DNA of 21,094 nucleotides. It comes from Butyrivibrio sp. GTDB lineage: Bacteria; Bacillota_A; Clostridia; Lachnospirales; Lachnospiraceae. The DNA lies in assembly GCA_024690635.1 (NCBI GenBank), contig JAILOW010000203.1, positions 1-21,094 of the forward strand, written 5' to 3'. Numbering within the stretch: the stretch's first letter is position 1; the number at the start of each line of letters is the position of its first letter. This document shows, in pieces, positions 8,471-16,133 of the stretch. Both the position numbers and the translations under genes were made by a program. The notes under the pieces were generated by a model, which was not told the DNA's origin, made no database searches, and worked only from the letters and a program-made list of their open reading frames with translations.

Positions 8471-9547
8471 ATGACAAGAAAACAGATACTGAAAAGTTTA
8501 ATATTTGTGGTGCTGGCTTTGTGGCTTATCCTGCATCTTACCTATGTCCTTAGGACCAACGGTGATGTAAAGGACAGGTATGTGGGCTTTTATGCGGAAA
8601 AGAAAAATACCGTTGATGCGGTGTTTATCGGATCCAGCCCTCTTCCTGCCTGCATTGCCACTCCCAAGATCTACGGGGATATGGGCATAACCCTTTATCC
8701 CATTTCTTCCAACGTGCAAAGACCTGTTGCCACCAAATACCTGGTGGAGGAGACCTTAAAGACTCAGGATCCGGATCTTTTCATCTTTGAAATGAGGATG
8801 TGGACCTCCCCGGATGATTATCTTTTGGGTAACATGGCGCACACCAGAGAAGTTACGGACAATATGAAGTACTCCGTAAACCGCATAAAGACCATTAACG
8901 CAATGGTCAGCGATAAAAGCGAGAGACTTACCTATTATTTCGATATCTTCAAGTATCATTCAAACTGGAAGACGCTGTTTATGTGGAGCCAGCTTAGGAC
9001 TTTCTTTTATTCCTATCCCGAGGATATGAAGGGATATCTGATGGAAACTGAGGTAGGCCCGTCGGAGAAGCCTGTTGTCACTTCCGAAAAAGAAGAGATC
9101 CCCCATGAGGAAGAAAGATATCTTCTGGACCTGTTGGAATATCTTGAAAAGAAGGATAAAAAAGCTCTTTTTGTCATCACTCCCTTTTCAGCTTCAGAAG
9201 ATGATCAAAAGAAGATCAATTACCTTAGGGAGTTTATTGAAAGCAGGGGCTATGACTTCCTTGATATGAACGAACATATCGATGAGATGGGGCTTGATTT
9301 TGAGACCGACATCCGCGACTACGGAACACACACCAATGCCCTTGGGGCAGAAAAGGCCACGGACTTTTTTGAAAAATATCTGAAGGAAAACTATGTGGAT
9401 AAAGGCATCGCCCTTACCACGGACCACAGGGGTGACAAGAGATATTCCTCCTGGGACAGAGCCTTCGAAAGATTTGTGCCTGAGTTTGAAAAGGCAAAGG
9501 AAACCGCACTGGATAATGCCGCCAATGGCATATACTACGAAAAATGA
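8471..9547 (+). CDS. Membrane-anchored SGNH-hydrolase-like protein, DltD/AlgJ type
   Basis: A 358-residue protein with one N-terminal transmembrane helix (about residues 8-27) and a large domain expected outside the cell. The SGNH signature is FIGSSPLP (Ser55/Ser56), equivalent to the GSSE serine block of DltD. Near the C-terminus, RDYGTHTNALGAEK supplies Asp283 and His287, the likely remaining catalytic residues. Homologous proteins pair with MBOAT enzymes and complete acyl transfer to the polymer. Its position directly after the MBOAT gene supports that. The C-terminal tail after about residue 320 is charged and not recognisable. A weak AAAGAG lies upstream of the ATG. It is the last gene before the internal promoter at 9567. 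A sequence-profile family (DUF1574/DHHW-like or DltD-like) could not be fixed by eye. Confidence 0.75.
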   Translation: MTRKQILKSLIFVVLALWLILHLTYVLRTNGDVKDRYVGFYAEKKNTVDAVFIGSSPLPACIATPKIYGDMGITLYPISSNVQRPVATKYLVEETLKTQDPDLFIFEMRMWTSPDDYLLGNMAHTREVTDNMKYSVNRIKTINAMVSDKSERLTYYFDIFKYHSNWKTLFMWSQLRTFFYSYPEDMKGYLMETEVGPSEKPVVTSEKEEIPHEEERYLLDLLEYLEKKDKKALFVITPFSASEDDQKKINYLREFIESRGYDFLDMNEHIDEMGLDFETDIRDYGTHTNALGAEKATDFFEKYLKENYVDKGIALTTDHRGDKRYSSWDRAFERFVPEFEKAKETALDNAANGIYYEK

Positions 9548-9566
9548 GTATTTTAGCACTTTTCTA

Positions 9567-9575
9567 TGGTATAAT
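9567..9575 (+). promoter_or_regulatory. Extended -10 promoter inside the locus
   Basis: TGGTATAAT at 9567-9575 is a perfect extended -10 element (TG, one base, TATAAT) in the 60-nt gap between the SGNH gene and the GT11 gene, the longest gap in the window. No good -35 hexamer is seen 16-18 nt upstream, which is common for extended -10 promoters. Transcription should begin near 9582, giving a leader of about 26 nt before the GT11 start at 9608. It probably gives the assembly/export block transcription independent of the upstream block. No terminator lies between the blocks, so read-through is also expected. Confidence 0.72.
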
Positions 9576-9598
9576 AGATGGTGTATAGGCATTTTTAC

Positions 9599-9605
9599 GG
9601 AGGGG
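9599..9605 (+). promoter_or_regulatory. Ribosome binding site fixing the GT11 start
   Basis: GGAGGGG at 9599-9605 lies just before ATG 9608. It favours that start over the in-frame ATG at 9578, which lies upstream of the predicted transcript start near 9582 and overlaps the end of the promoter region. Confidence 0.7.
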
Positions 9606-9607
9606 AC

Positions 9608-10480
9608 ATGATTATCATTCAGTTAAAAGGCGGACTGGGCAATCAGATGTTTCAGTACGCATTGTATCTTGCTCTTAAGAAAAAGGGCAGGCAGGTAAAA
9701 ATAGATGACTGGACAGGTTTTGAGCAGGATGAGCTCAGGACTCCTGTTCTGCAGGGATGGGGCATCGAGTACGAGAGAGCAACGCCTGAAGAGGTAGTGG
9801 CTCTTACGGATTCCAAAATGGATATTTTCAGCAGGATCAGGAGAAAGCTCACAGGCAGAAAGACATTCAGGATCGACGAGGAATCCGGCAAGTTCAATCC
9901 GCATATCCTTGAGGTTGAGGACGCTTACCTTGTGGGTTACTGGCAGAGCGATAAATACTTTAAAGACCCTGAAGTGATCGCACAGCTCAGAGAGGACCTT
10001 GAAAAGAGGCCTCAGGAGCTTATGCAGGATGCTACCAGCTGGAGCACACTTCAGCAGATCGAGTGCTGTGAATCCGTAAGTCTCCATGTGAGAAGAACGG
10101 ATTACATTGACGAGGAGCATATCCATATCCACAACATCTGTACAGAGAAATACTACAGAGATGCTGTTGATAAGGTCAGAAACGCATATCCCGGCGCGGT
10201 GTTCTTTATTTTCACTGATGACAAGGAGTGGTGCAAGGAGCATTTCACAGGTCCCAAGTTCAATGTTGTTGAGCTTGAGGAGGGTACCAACACCGATATG
10301 GCGGAGATGACCCTCATGAGCAGATGCAAGCACCACATTATGGCAAACAGCTCTTTCAGCTGGTGGTCAGCTTGGCTTGGGGACAAAGAGGACAAGATGA
10401 TCATCGCCCCTGACAAATGGATCAACAACAGGGATATGGAGGATATCTATACTGACAGAATGATCAGGATACCTGTCTGA
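9608..10480 (+). CDS. Glycosyltransferase family 11 (alpha-1,2-fucosyltransferase)
   Basis: A 290-residue GT11 protein. The N-terminus reads IIIQLKGGLGNQMFQYAL, the family hallmark, and the fucosyltransferase motif I is present as HVRRTDY (residues 160-166), the GDP-fucose pyrophosphate-binding site. The later SRCKHHIMANSSFSWWSAWLG block is also characteristic. It should transfer L-fucose from GDP-fucose, usually in alpha-1,2 linkage to galactose, on the cytoplasmic face. The start at 9608 is set by the adjacent ribosome site; a longer form from 9578 would add ten residues that do not fit the family. First gene after the internal promoter, followed after 25 nt by the ABC flippase. GT11 fold is sure; fucose as donor is likely but unproven. 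Confidence 0.93.
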   Translation: MIIIQLKGGLGNQMFQYALYLALKKKGRQVKIDDWTGFEQDELRTPVLQGWGIEYERATPEEVVALTDSKMDIFSRIRRKLTGRKTFRIDEESGKFNPHILEVEDAYLVGYWQSDKYFKDPEVIAQLREDLEKRPQELMQDATSWSTLQQIECCESVSLHVRRTDYIDEEHIHIHNICTEKYYRDAVDKVRNAYPGAVFFIFTDDKEWCKEHFTGPKFNVVELEEGTNTDMAEMTLMSRCKHHIMANSSFSWWSAWLGDKEDKMIIAPDKWINNRDMEDIYTDRMIRIPV

Positions 10481-10505
10481 GAAGTATGGAGAAAGCTAGA
10501 GATTT

Positions 10506-12314
10506 ATGAGTAACAGCGACAATACCACGGCAAAGAAAGTAAGTATGTTTGCCAAGATCAATTATATATTTGACAGAAAACAAAAAGGACAGCTTGTAAT
10601 TCTTGCTGTCCTTATACTGATTGGGGGTGTTGTGGAGACCCTTGGCGTATCCATGATGCTTCCCGTTGTATCGGTTATATTAAAACCCGATTCTCTTCAC
10701 AGAAAGATAAGTAAATATCAGATCCTTCAGGATACAGTGGATTTCCTTGGGCTGAACGATGATATCAAGCTTGCAAGCGCCCTTCTTATCCTGATGATCT
10801 TTTTGTTTGTGTTCAAGAACCTGTATCTTTTGTTCCTTGTTTACAAGCAGAATACCTTTATCTCAAGAGCCAGAAATGACATGATCAGCAGAGTCATGAG
10901 GGAGTTTTTGAACAGACCTTATGAGGACTACCTCGGAGCGGATATTCCCACTGTTTTCAGAATTACTGACAGTGATATACCCAAGACCTTTACCCTTATG
11001 CTTTCTCTTTTATCCCTGTCTACGGAGATGGTGGTTTCCATCTGCCTGGCAGCGGTGCTTTTGTTTGTAAACTGGCAGATGACGGTACTGATAATCGCAG
11101 TACTTCTGATCATTACCCTCATCATCACAAGGATATTAAAGCCAAGACTTAATACCATCGGCAGAAGAAATCAGGAGACCCAGTCAAGGATAGCCAAGTG
11201 GAGACTTCAGGCCATCTACGGACTTAAGGACGTTAAGGTTTTGAACCGTCAGGATTTCTTTATCCGTAACTACTATGAATCCGGCAAGATCGGAGCTGAC
11301 ATAGACAGAAATTATATCGTTATGAACAACATTCCCCGTCTTCTTATCGAGACAGTGTTCATGGCGGTGGTTCTTTTGTATGTGCTGATATATCTTGTTA
11401 ACGGCAAAGATGCGGCATCTCTTCTTCCCCAGATCTCGGCTTTTGCGGTGGCGGCTCTTAGGATCATGCCTTCAGCCAACAGGATAAACACATATCTTAC
11501 TCAGATAGCTTATAACCAGTACAGTCTGGATTTTGTATACAACAACCTTACGGAGTCCATGAAGACAGACAAGGCAATGCGCGCAGAAAGAGCTGCTATC
11601 GCAGGCCCTGCCCTTCATCTTGAAAAAGAGATTTCGTTAAAGAATATCACCTTTGCATATCCTGACTCTGACGTAAACATATTCACAGGTGCCGACATGG
11701 TGATCCCCAAAGGAAAATCCGTTGGTATCATGGGCCCTTCAGGTGCAGGAAAGTCCACTATTGTGGATATCCTTCTCGGACTTTTGCATGTTCAAAAGGG
11801 TGACATACTCTGCGACGGCAGTAATATTTTCAGTAACTATGATTCCTGGCTTGCCCAGATAGGTTATATTCCCCAGTCCATCTATCTTGTGGACGAATCA
11901 ATCAGGGAGAACATAGCCTTTGGAATAGATGCGGATGAGATCGATGATGACAGGATCTGGGAAGTTATGAAGGAAGCCCAGCTGGCAGACTTTGTAAAGA
12001 GCCTTCCTGAGGGACTTGATACCAAGATCGGTGATCGTGGTGTAAGACTTTCCGGCGGACAGAGACAGCGTATCGGTATTGCCAGAGCTCTTTATCACAA
12101 TCCTGAGATACTGGTATTTGACGAAGCCACCAGCGCTCTTGACAATGAGACCGAGGCTGCGGTTATGGAGGCCATCAACAGCTTCCACGGCAGAAAGACC
12201 ATGGTAATCATTGCTCACAGACTAAATACCATTGAGAACTGTGACATCATCTACGAAGTAAAGGATGAAAAGATAAATCCCACAACACTTGAGGGACGAA
12301 CGGTAATACACTGA
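10506..12314 (+). CDS. ABC transporter (fused membrane and ATPase domains), PglK-like lipid-linked glycan flippase
   Basis: A 602-residue half transporter. The first 330 or so residues form a six-helix ABC exporter domain with segments reminiscent of PglK/WlaB (GGVVETLGVSMMLPVV near the start, AFAVAALRIMPSANRI before the ATPase). The nucleotide-binding domain has Walker A GPSGAGKST (Lys416), signature LSGGQRQR (516-523) and Walker B LVFDEATSALD with Asp539 and Glu540, then the His switch IAHR. It should work as a homodimer that flips an undecaprenyl-linked oligosaccharide outward. Position among glycosyltransferases and a Wzy-like polymerase supports this over drug or peptide export. It overlaps the next gene by 1 nt (TGATG). 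All ATPase motifs are intact. Confidence 0.9.
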   Translation: MSNSDNTTAKKVSMFAKINYIFDRKQKGQLVILAVLILIGGVVETLGVSMMLPVVSVILKPDSLHRKISKYQILQDTVDFLGLNDDIKLASALLILMIFLFVFKNLYLLFLVYKQNTFISRARNDMISRVMREFLNRPYEDYLGADIPTVFRITDSDIPKTFTLMLSLLSLSTEMVVSICLAAVLLFVNWQMTVLIIAVLLIITLIITRILKPRLNTIGRRNQETQSRIAKWRLQAIYGLKDVKVLNRQDFFIRNYYESGKIGADIDRNYIVMNNIPRLLIETVFMAVVLLYVLIYLVNGKDAASLLPQISAFAVAALRIMPSANRINTYLTQIAYNQYSLDFVYNNLTESMKTDKAMRAERAAIAGPALHLEKEISLKNITFAYPDSDVNIFTGADMVIPKGKSVGIMGPSGAGKSTIVDILLGLLHVQKGDILCDGSNIFSNYDSWLAQIGYIPQSIYLVDESIRENIAFGIDADEIDDDRIWEVMKEAQLADFVKSLPEGLDTKIGDRGVRLSGGQRQRIGIARALYHNPEILVFDEATSALDNETEAAVMEAINSFHGRKTMVIIAHRLNTIENCDIIYEVKDEKINPTTLEGRTVIH

Positions 12315-13363
12315 TGATAGGAAATGAGTTAATAGAAGGCTACGGCCTTGGTAATCAATTGTTCTTTTATGTGACCACAAGATGCCTTGCTCTTGATAAG
12401 GGCGTGGATTTTGGCTTTGTGAATCCGGGACAGATAGGCAATGTGTTCCATTCCAAGAAGGGCCTTTATTTCATGGATCCTCTGGATATGGGAAAAGAGA
12501 TCACCAGGGACGAAATGAAAAAATTCAAGATATATCATGAGCAGGATGACCGCCTTTACATGGGCAATTCCAGACATGATATGTCAAACGGCTGTTACAT
12601 AAGCGGTGCGGATCCGCATCTTTTTGAGGTAGAGGACAACACCATAATATACGGCAATCTCCAGGATGAGAGCTATTTTGAGAAGCACAGGGACGAGATC
12701 AGAAGCTGGCTTCATGTAAAAGAAGAGGCAGAGTCCTATGAGTATACTGCCGATGATCTTTGCATCATCAACATAAGAGGCGGCGAGTATACAAACCATC
12801 CCGAGCTTTATCTGGACAGAAGATATTTTTTAAATGCCATAGCCAACATGAAAAAGATAAATCCCAATATGAGATTTATGGTGGTGACAGAGGATGAAGA
12901 ATCTGCAAAGAAGGTACTTCCTGAGTTTGAGTGCCACCACTTTGACATGGGAAAAGACTATGTGACACTTAAAAATGCCAGATATCTGATCCTGTCCAAT
13001 TCATCTTTTGCCATGATGCCTGTTATCTGCAGTATGGAGCTTAAGTACGCCATTGCTCCCAAGTACTGGGCAAGACATAACATCTCCGACGGCTTCTGGT
13101 CCTCGGAGCAGAATATATACAGCTTTTTGCACTATCAGGACAAAAAGGGAAAGATCTTTGAACCGGATGAGTGCAGAAGAGAACTTGAAGAGTACAAAAA
13201 GAGGTCTTCTCTTTACGGCAGAAGGAACAAGCGCCCCGGCAGGGTAAGGCTCTTTTGCCAGATCATCAGAAGGAAGTGCCTTTACGGAATATTCTATTCA
13301 AAAAAGATAATCAGGTCTCTTGAAAGAAGGACCGGAGTGATCAAAACCTATGGAAAACAGTAA
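12314..13363 (+). CDS. Divergent GT11-like glycosyltransferase
   Basis: A 349-residue protein distantly resembling fucosyltransferase family 11. Near the start GYGLGNQLFFYVTTRCLA replaces the usual GGLGNQMFQYA, and NIRGGEY (153-159) replaces the HxRRxDY nucleotide-sugar motif; the motif histidine is an asparagine. The NARYLILSNSSFAMMPVICS block parallels the conserved SNSSFSWW segment, with the tryptophans lost. A basic C-terminal tail (about residues 290-349) may bind the membrane. It probably transfers a sugar in the cytoplasm, but the donor may not be GDP-fucose. The start overlaps the ABC transporter stop, and its 3' end overlaps the DUF5672 gene by 14 nt, so translation is likely coupled. 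No strong ribosome site is seen; GAGGG lies about 18 nt upstream. Confidence 0.75.
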   Translation: MIGNELIEGYGLGNQLFFYVTTRCLALDKGVDFGFVNPGQIGNVFHSKKGLYFMDPLDMGKEITRDEMKKFKIYHEQDDRLYMGNSRHDMSNGCYISGADPHLFEVEDNTIIYGNLQDESYFEKHRDEIRSWLHVKEEAESYEYTADDLCIINIRGGEYTNHPELYLDRRYFLNAIANMKKINPNMRFMVVTEDEESAKKVLPEFECHHFDMGKDYVTLKNARYLILSNSSFAMMPVICSMELKYAIAPKYWARHNISDGFWSSEQNIYSFLHYQDKKGKIFEPDECRRELEEYKKRSSLYGRRNKRPGRVRLFCQIIRRKCLYGIFYSKKIIRSLERRTGVIKTYGKQ

Positions 13364-14117
13364 TAAACTAAAGCTCCCCAGGGTCACTCTCTGTGCCATG
13401 ACCAGCGTAAACGTCTATGAGACGGTAAAGGCCATGAAGTACAGCATGAGGGGCATAGAGTTCGGAGACGCTGTGCTGATCACGGATAAAAAGCCTTTTT
13501 ATCTGCCAAAGGATATCAGATACAGCCACACCGACAAACTGGACAGCATTGATAAATTCAATTACAAGATGGTCTATGAACTGGCAGACCACATAAAAAC
13601 AGAATTCGTTTTGATAGTTCATGCGGACGGATTTGTTATCCACCCGGAGAACTGGAGCGATGAGTTTTTGGAGTACGATTACATCGGATCTCCCTGGCCC
13701 ATGCCTAAAAATGACTACGCCTACAGAGACAGTGAAGGCAATATCTGCAGAGTGGGAAACAGCGTATCCATCAGATCAAAAAGACTTCTGGAATACCCGG
13801 TTAAGCATGATCTTCCCTGGGTTCCCGTTTATGACGGATTTTACAACGAGGACATTTTCCTTTGTTGCTACCATAAAAACGACATGGAAAAGGATGGCCT
13901 GAAGTGGGCACCCCTTGACCTTGCCGTAAGATTTGGAAGAGAGCATCCTCTTCCCGAAAATAAAGGAATAGAGCCCTTCGCATTTCATAAATGGTGGGGT
14001 GAGAATAAAGATTATCCCAGATTTTTCAGTCCGAAAAAGCAACTAAAGAGAGTAATAAGGCCGCTATTGTTCTGGAGAAGGACAAAGAAGTGGAAAGAGG
14101 AGCACAACATATCATGA
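13350..14117 (+). CDS. DUF5672 family protein, probable GT-A-type glycosyltransferase
   Basis: A 255-residue soluble protein recognised as DUF5672 from its pattern: LPRVTLCAMTSVNVYETVKA at the start, SMRGIEFGDAVLITDKKP, VLIVHADGFVIHPENW, then EYDYIGSPWP and a GNSVSIRSKRLLEY block. The HADG segment sits where a GT-A enzyme has its metal-binding motif. Proteins of this family occur in glycan loci and are thought to be glycosyltransferases; I know of no settled donor. GGAGTGA at 13334-13340 supports the ATG at 13350, inside the end of the preceding gene. The stop overlaps the next gene start as ATGA. Function here is inferred from family and context only. Confidence 0.82.
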   Translation: MENSNKLKLPRVTLCAMTSVNVYETVKAMKYSMRGIEFGDAVLITDKKPFYLPKDIRYSHTDKLDSIDKFNYKMVYELADHIKTEFVLIVHADGFVIHPENWSDEFLEYDYIGSPWPMPKNDYAYRDSEGNICRVGNSVSIRSKRLLEYPVKHDLPWVPVYDGFYNEDIFLCCYHKNDMEKDGLKWAPLDLAVRFGREHPLPENKGIEPFAFHKWWGENKDYPRFFSPKKQLKRVIRPLLFWRRTKKWKEEHNIS

Positions 14118-15181
14118 TCTTCTCAATTATCGTTCCCGTATGCAATGCAGCTGAATATCTCCCAAGGCTGTTTCGCTCTGTGGATGCCCTTAGGATCGAG
14201 CCGGGCTATGAGATCGAACTTTTACTCATTGTAAACGGATCAACCGATGACAGCGAAAAAATCTGCAGAGAGTATCAGGCGCAGCACTACTACGCAGATA
14301 CCTACACCTATGATGCCATAGGACCCTTTGAAGCAAGACGAAAGGGCATGAAGAAGGCAAAGGGCGACTACTTTGTTTTTTCGGATGCTGATGATGAGCT
14401 TTTGGAGGACAGCATCTACAGGCTCTATGAAGCTCTGGGAAAAACAGAAGGTGAAGAAAAACCCGATATCATCCTCTATAATGCGGAGACTTCGGAAAAA
14501 CCCGGGAAAAAGAAATTCAGCTTTCCTTTCAGAGAAGGCGTAGTTTACAGCGGTGATGACAAGAGAGTTTTTTATGAGACCATGTGCAGAGGCGATTCAC
14601 TGAACGCCATGTGGAACAAGGCTATCAGCAGAAGACTTGCGGACTGGACCATAGTTGATGATGAGATAATAAAGTCGGCACCGTCTCTTTCCCACGGCGA
14701 GGATCTGATACAGGCTGCATCTCTTATTGACGGAGCGCGGAGCATCATATATCTGGATAAGATACTTTACAGATATATCATCAACAAAAAAGGTCTTACA
14801 GGCGGATATCATCCGGAGTACATTCCACATCAGGAACAGGCCTGGGATGTATTCGAAAAGTATATGGATAAATGGCATATGTCCGACATGGAAAAGCTTG
14901 TGGATGAAAGAAAGGCTCTTACCTGCACCATTGGTGTAAAGGGGCTTATCTACTCGGATCTTTCCAGAGAGGAAAAGAGCTACCGCCTTAAAGAGCTTAT
15001 GGGTCTTGGATTTTACAGAGAGTTCGGGCGGGCAATGCTTCCGGACTGGGCATCTGAGGAGGATGTGTTTGTCCATGAGCTGCAGTGCAAGCATAATGCT
15101 GCGGGAAGCCTTTTGATGTCAGGGCTTAAAAGTGACTTCAAGCGATACATTAAAAAGAGGATTTTGAAAAATGGTATATGA
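14114..15181 (+). CDS. Glycosyltransferase family 2
   Basis: A 355-residue GT-A transferase. The N-terminus FSIIVPVCNAAEYLPRLF is the standard GT2 opening, followed by LLIVNGSTDDSEKI and the metal/nucleotide-binding FSDADDE (Asp91, Asp93). An acceptor-side MWNKAISRRL block and SHGEDLIQAASL, with the ED pair common in GT2 enzymes, follow. It should build the repeat unit by adding a sugar, usually in beta linkage, at the membrane's inner face. The in-frame GTG at 14090 is rejected because AGAGGAG (14096-14102) lies about 11 nt before the ATG at 14114, which overlaps the DUF5672 stop. The 3' end overlaps the GT17 gene by 11 nt. Donor unknown. Confidence 0.92.
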   Translation: MIFSIIVPVCNAAEYLPRLFRSVDALRIEPGYEIELLLIVNGSTDDSEKICREYQAQHYYADTYTYDAIGPFEARRKGMKKAKGDYFVFSDADDELLEDSIYRLYEALGKTEGEEKPDIILYNAETSEKPGKKKFSFPFREGVVYSGDDKRVFYETMCRGDSLNAMWNKAISRRLADWTIVDDEIIKSAPSLSHGEDLIQAASLIDGARSIIYLDKILYRYIINKKGLTGGYHPEYIPHQEQAWDVFEKYMDKWHMSDMEKLVDERKALTCTIGVKGLIYSDLSREEKSYRLKELMGLGFYREFGRAMLPDWASEEDVFVHELQCKHNAAGSLLMSGLKSDFKRYIKKRILKNGI

Positions 15182-16133
15182 TCTTATTCCGTTTTTTAAC
15201 GAAGTTGACATATTGAAACTAAGGCTCAACGTCCTGTCGCCCATAGTGGATAAATTCGTTATCGAGGAGGCAAGGACAACTTTTTCCGGACAGAAAAAAG
15301 AGCTTTGTTTTGAGAAAAACAAAAACTACTTCAAAGAGTATCTGGACAGGATCATCTACATTGTTGTGGATGAGGACAGGGATTTTAAGGTTACCCATGA
15401 AAGGGATTATTTCCAGAAAAACCACCTTATAAAGGGGCTTGAGCAGCTTGAGCCCACAAGTGATGACGTTATCATCTTTGGTGATGCCGATGAGATCCCA
15501 AACCCGGAAGTTCTCAGAAAGATCATTAAGGAATTTGACAGTACCAAGGTTTATCATCTGGCGCAGCGCAATTTCTACGCCTATCTGAACATGGAAGAAA
15601 AGACGGGATCTCTTTTATCAATAACAGGAGAGTTCCCCGAAGTGATGGAATGCGACAGGAAGTGGCTCGGAACCAAGGTCACATCCATAGATAACATACC
15701 AAAAGAAGGTATCGTAAGACTTCGTGATCTGGTGCCCGTTACAGACCCCAGGTCTGTTCGTGTTGCAGACGGCGGCTGGCATTTCGGATATATGGGAGGA
15801 CACCTTGAGGACAATCCTGTAAAGAGGATCGGAGACAAGGTAAAGGCAGCGGCTCATCAGGAATACAATGACAGGGAGGTTCTGGCAGAGACCATGGACA
15901 GGCTTGTTCTCGGACAGGATATCTTTGGCAGAAAGGCCGGTTTTGTCAGAGTTCCCATCGACTATACATATCCCGAATATCTTTTGGCACACCTTGATGA
16001 GTACAAGCATCTTATCATGCCACCCATCACGCCCTGGACCAAACTAACTCACAAGTTTGATATTACAGTTGGCAGATTTTGCAGGAAGGCCTACTACAAG
16101 ATACGTAGGACCTTAAAAGGAAAAAGCAAGTAA
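15171..16133 (+). CDS. Glycosyltransferase family 17 (MGAT3-like)
   Basis: A 320-residue protein matching GT17, the family of animal beta-1,4-mannosyl-glycoprotein GlcNAc transferase (MGAT3). It starts MVYDLIPFFNEVDILKLRLN, the typical opening, then FVIEEARTTFSG, IIFGDADEIP with Asp105 and Asp107 as the likely metal-binding pair, and GGWHFGYMGG. It lacks the N-terminal membrane anchor of the eukaryotic enzymes, as expected of a cytoplasmic bacterial form. The reaction is probably transfer of GlcNAc or a related sugar. AGAGG at 15156-15160 precedes the ATG. It overlaps the upstream GT2 gene by 11 nt and the downstream polymerase by 1 nt. Family call is firm; sugar specificity is not. Confidence 0.88.
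   Translation: MVYDLIPFFNEVDILKLRLNVLSPIVDKFVIEEARTTFSGQKKELCFEKNKNYFKEYLDRIIYIVVDEDRDFKVTHERDYFQKNHLIKGLEQLEPTSDDVIIFGDADEIPNPEVLRKIIKEFDSTKVYHLAQRNFYAYLNMEEKTGSLLSITGEFPEVMECDRKWLGTKVTSIDNIPKEGIVRLRDLVPVTDPRSVRVADGGWHFGYMGGHLEDNPVKRIGDKVKAAAHQEYNDREVLAETMDRLVLGQDIFGRKAGFVRVPIDYTYPEYLLAHLDEYKHLIMPPITPWTKLTHKFDITVGRFCRKAYYKIRRTLKGKSK

Noticed and set aside
555..9547. Canonical dlt (D-alanylation) operon
   Set aside because: No DltA-like adenylating enzyme is present, gene order differs, and FkbH, MaoC, SDR and AsnB genes are not part of dlt operons.
9578..9607. Upstream in-frame ATG extending the GT11 protein by ten residues
   Set aside because: It lies before the predicted transcript start, has no ribosome site and precedes the normal family N-terminus.
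9623..10336. Long minus-strand open frame of 237 codons opposite the GT11 gene
   Set aside because: It is antisense to a clear fucosyltransferase with intact motifs, shows no recognisable domain and has no promoter or ribosome site; it is a shadow of the real frame.
14597..15094. Minus-strand frame of 165 codons opposite the first GT2 gene
   Set aside because: Antisense to a well-supported GT2 gene and low-complexity in translation; no support of its own.
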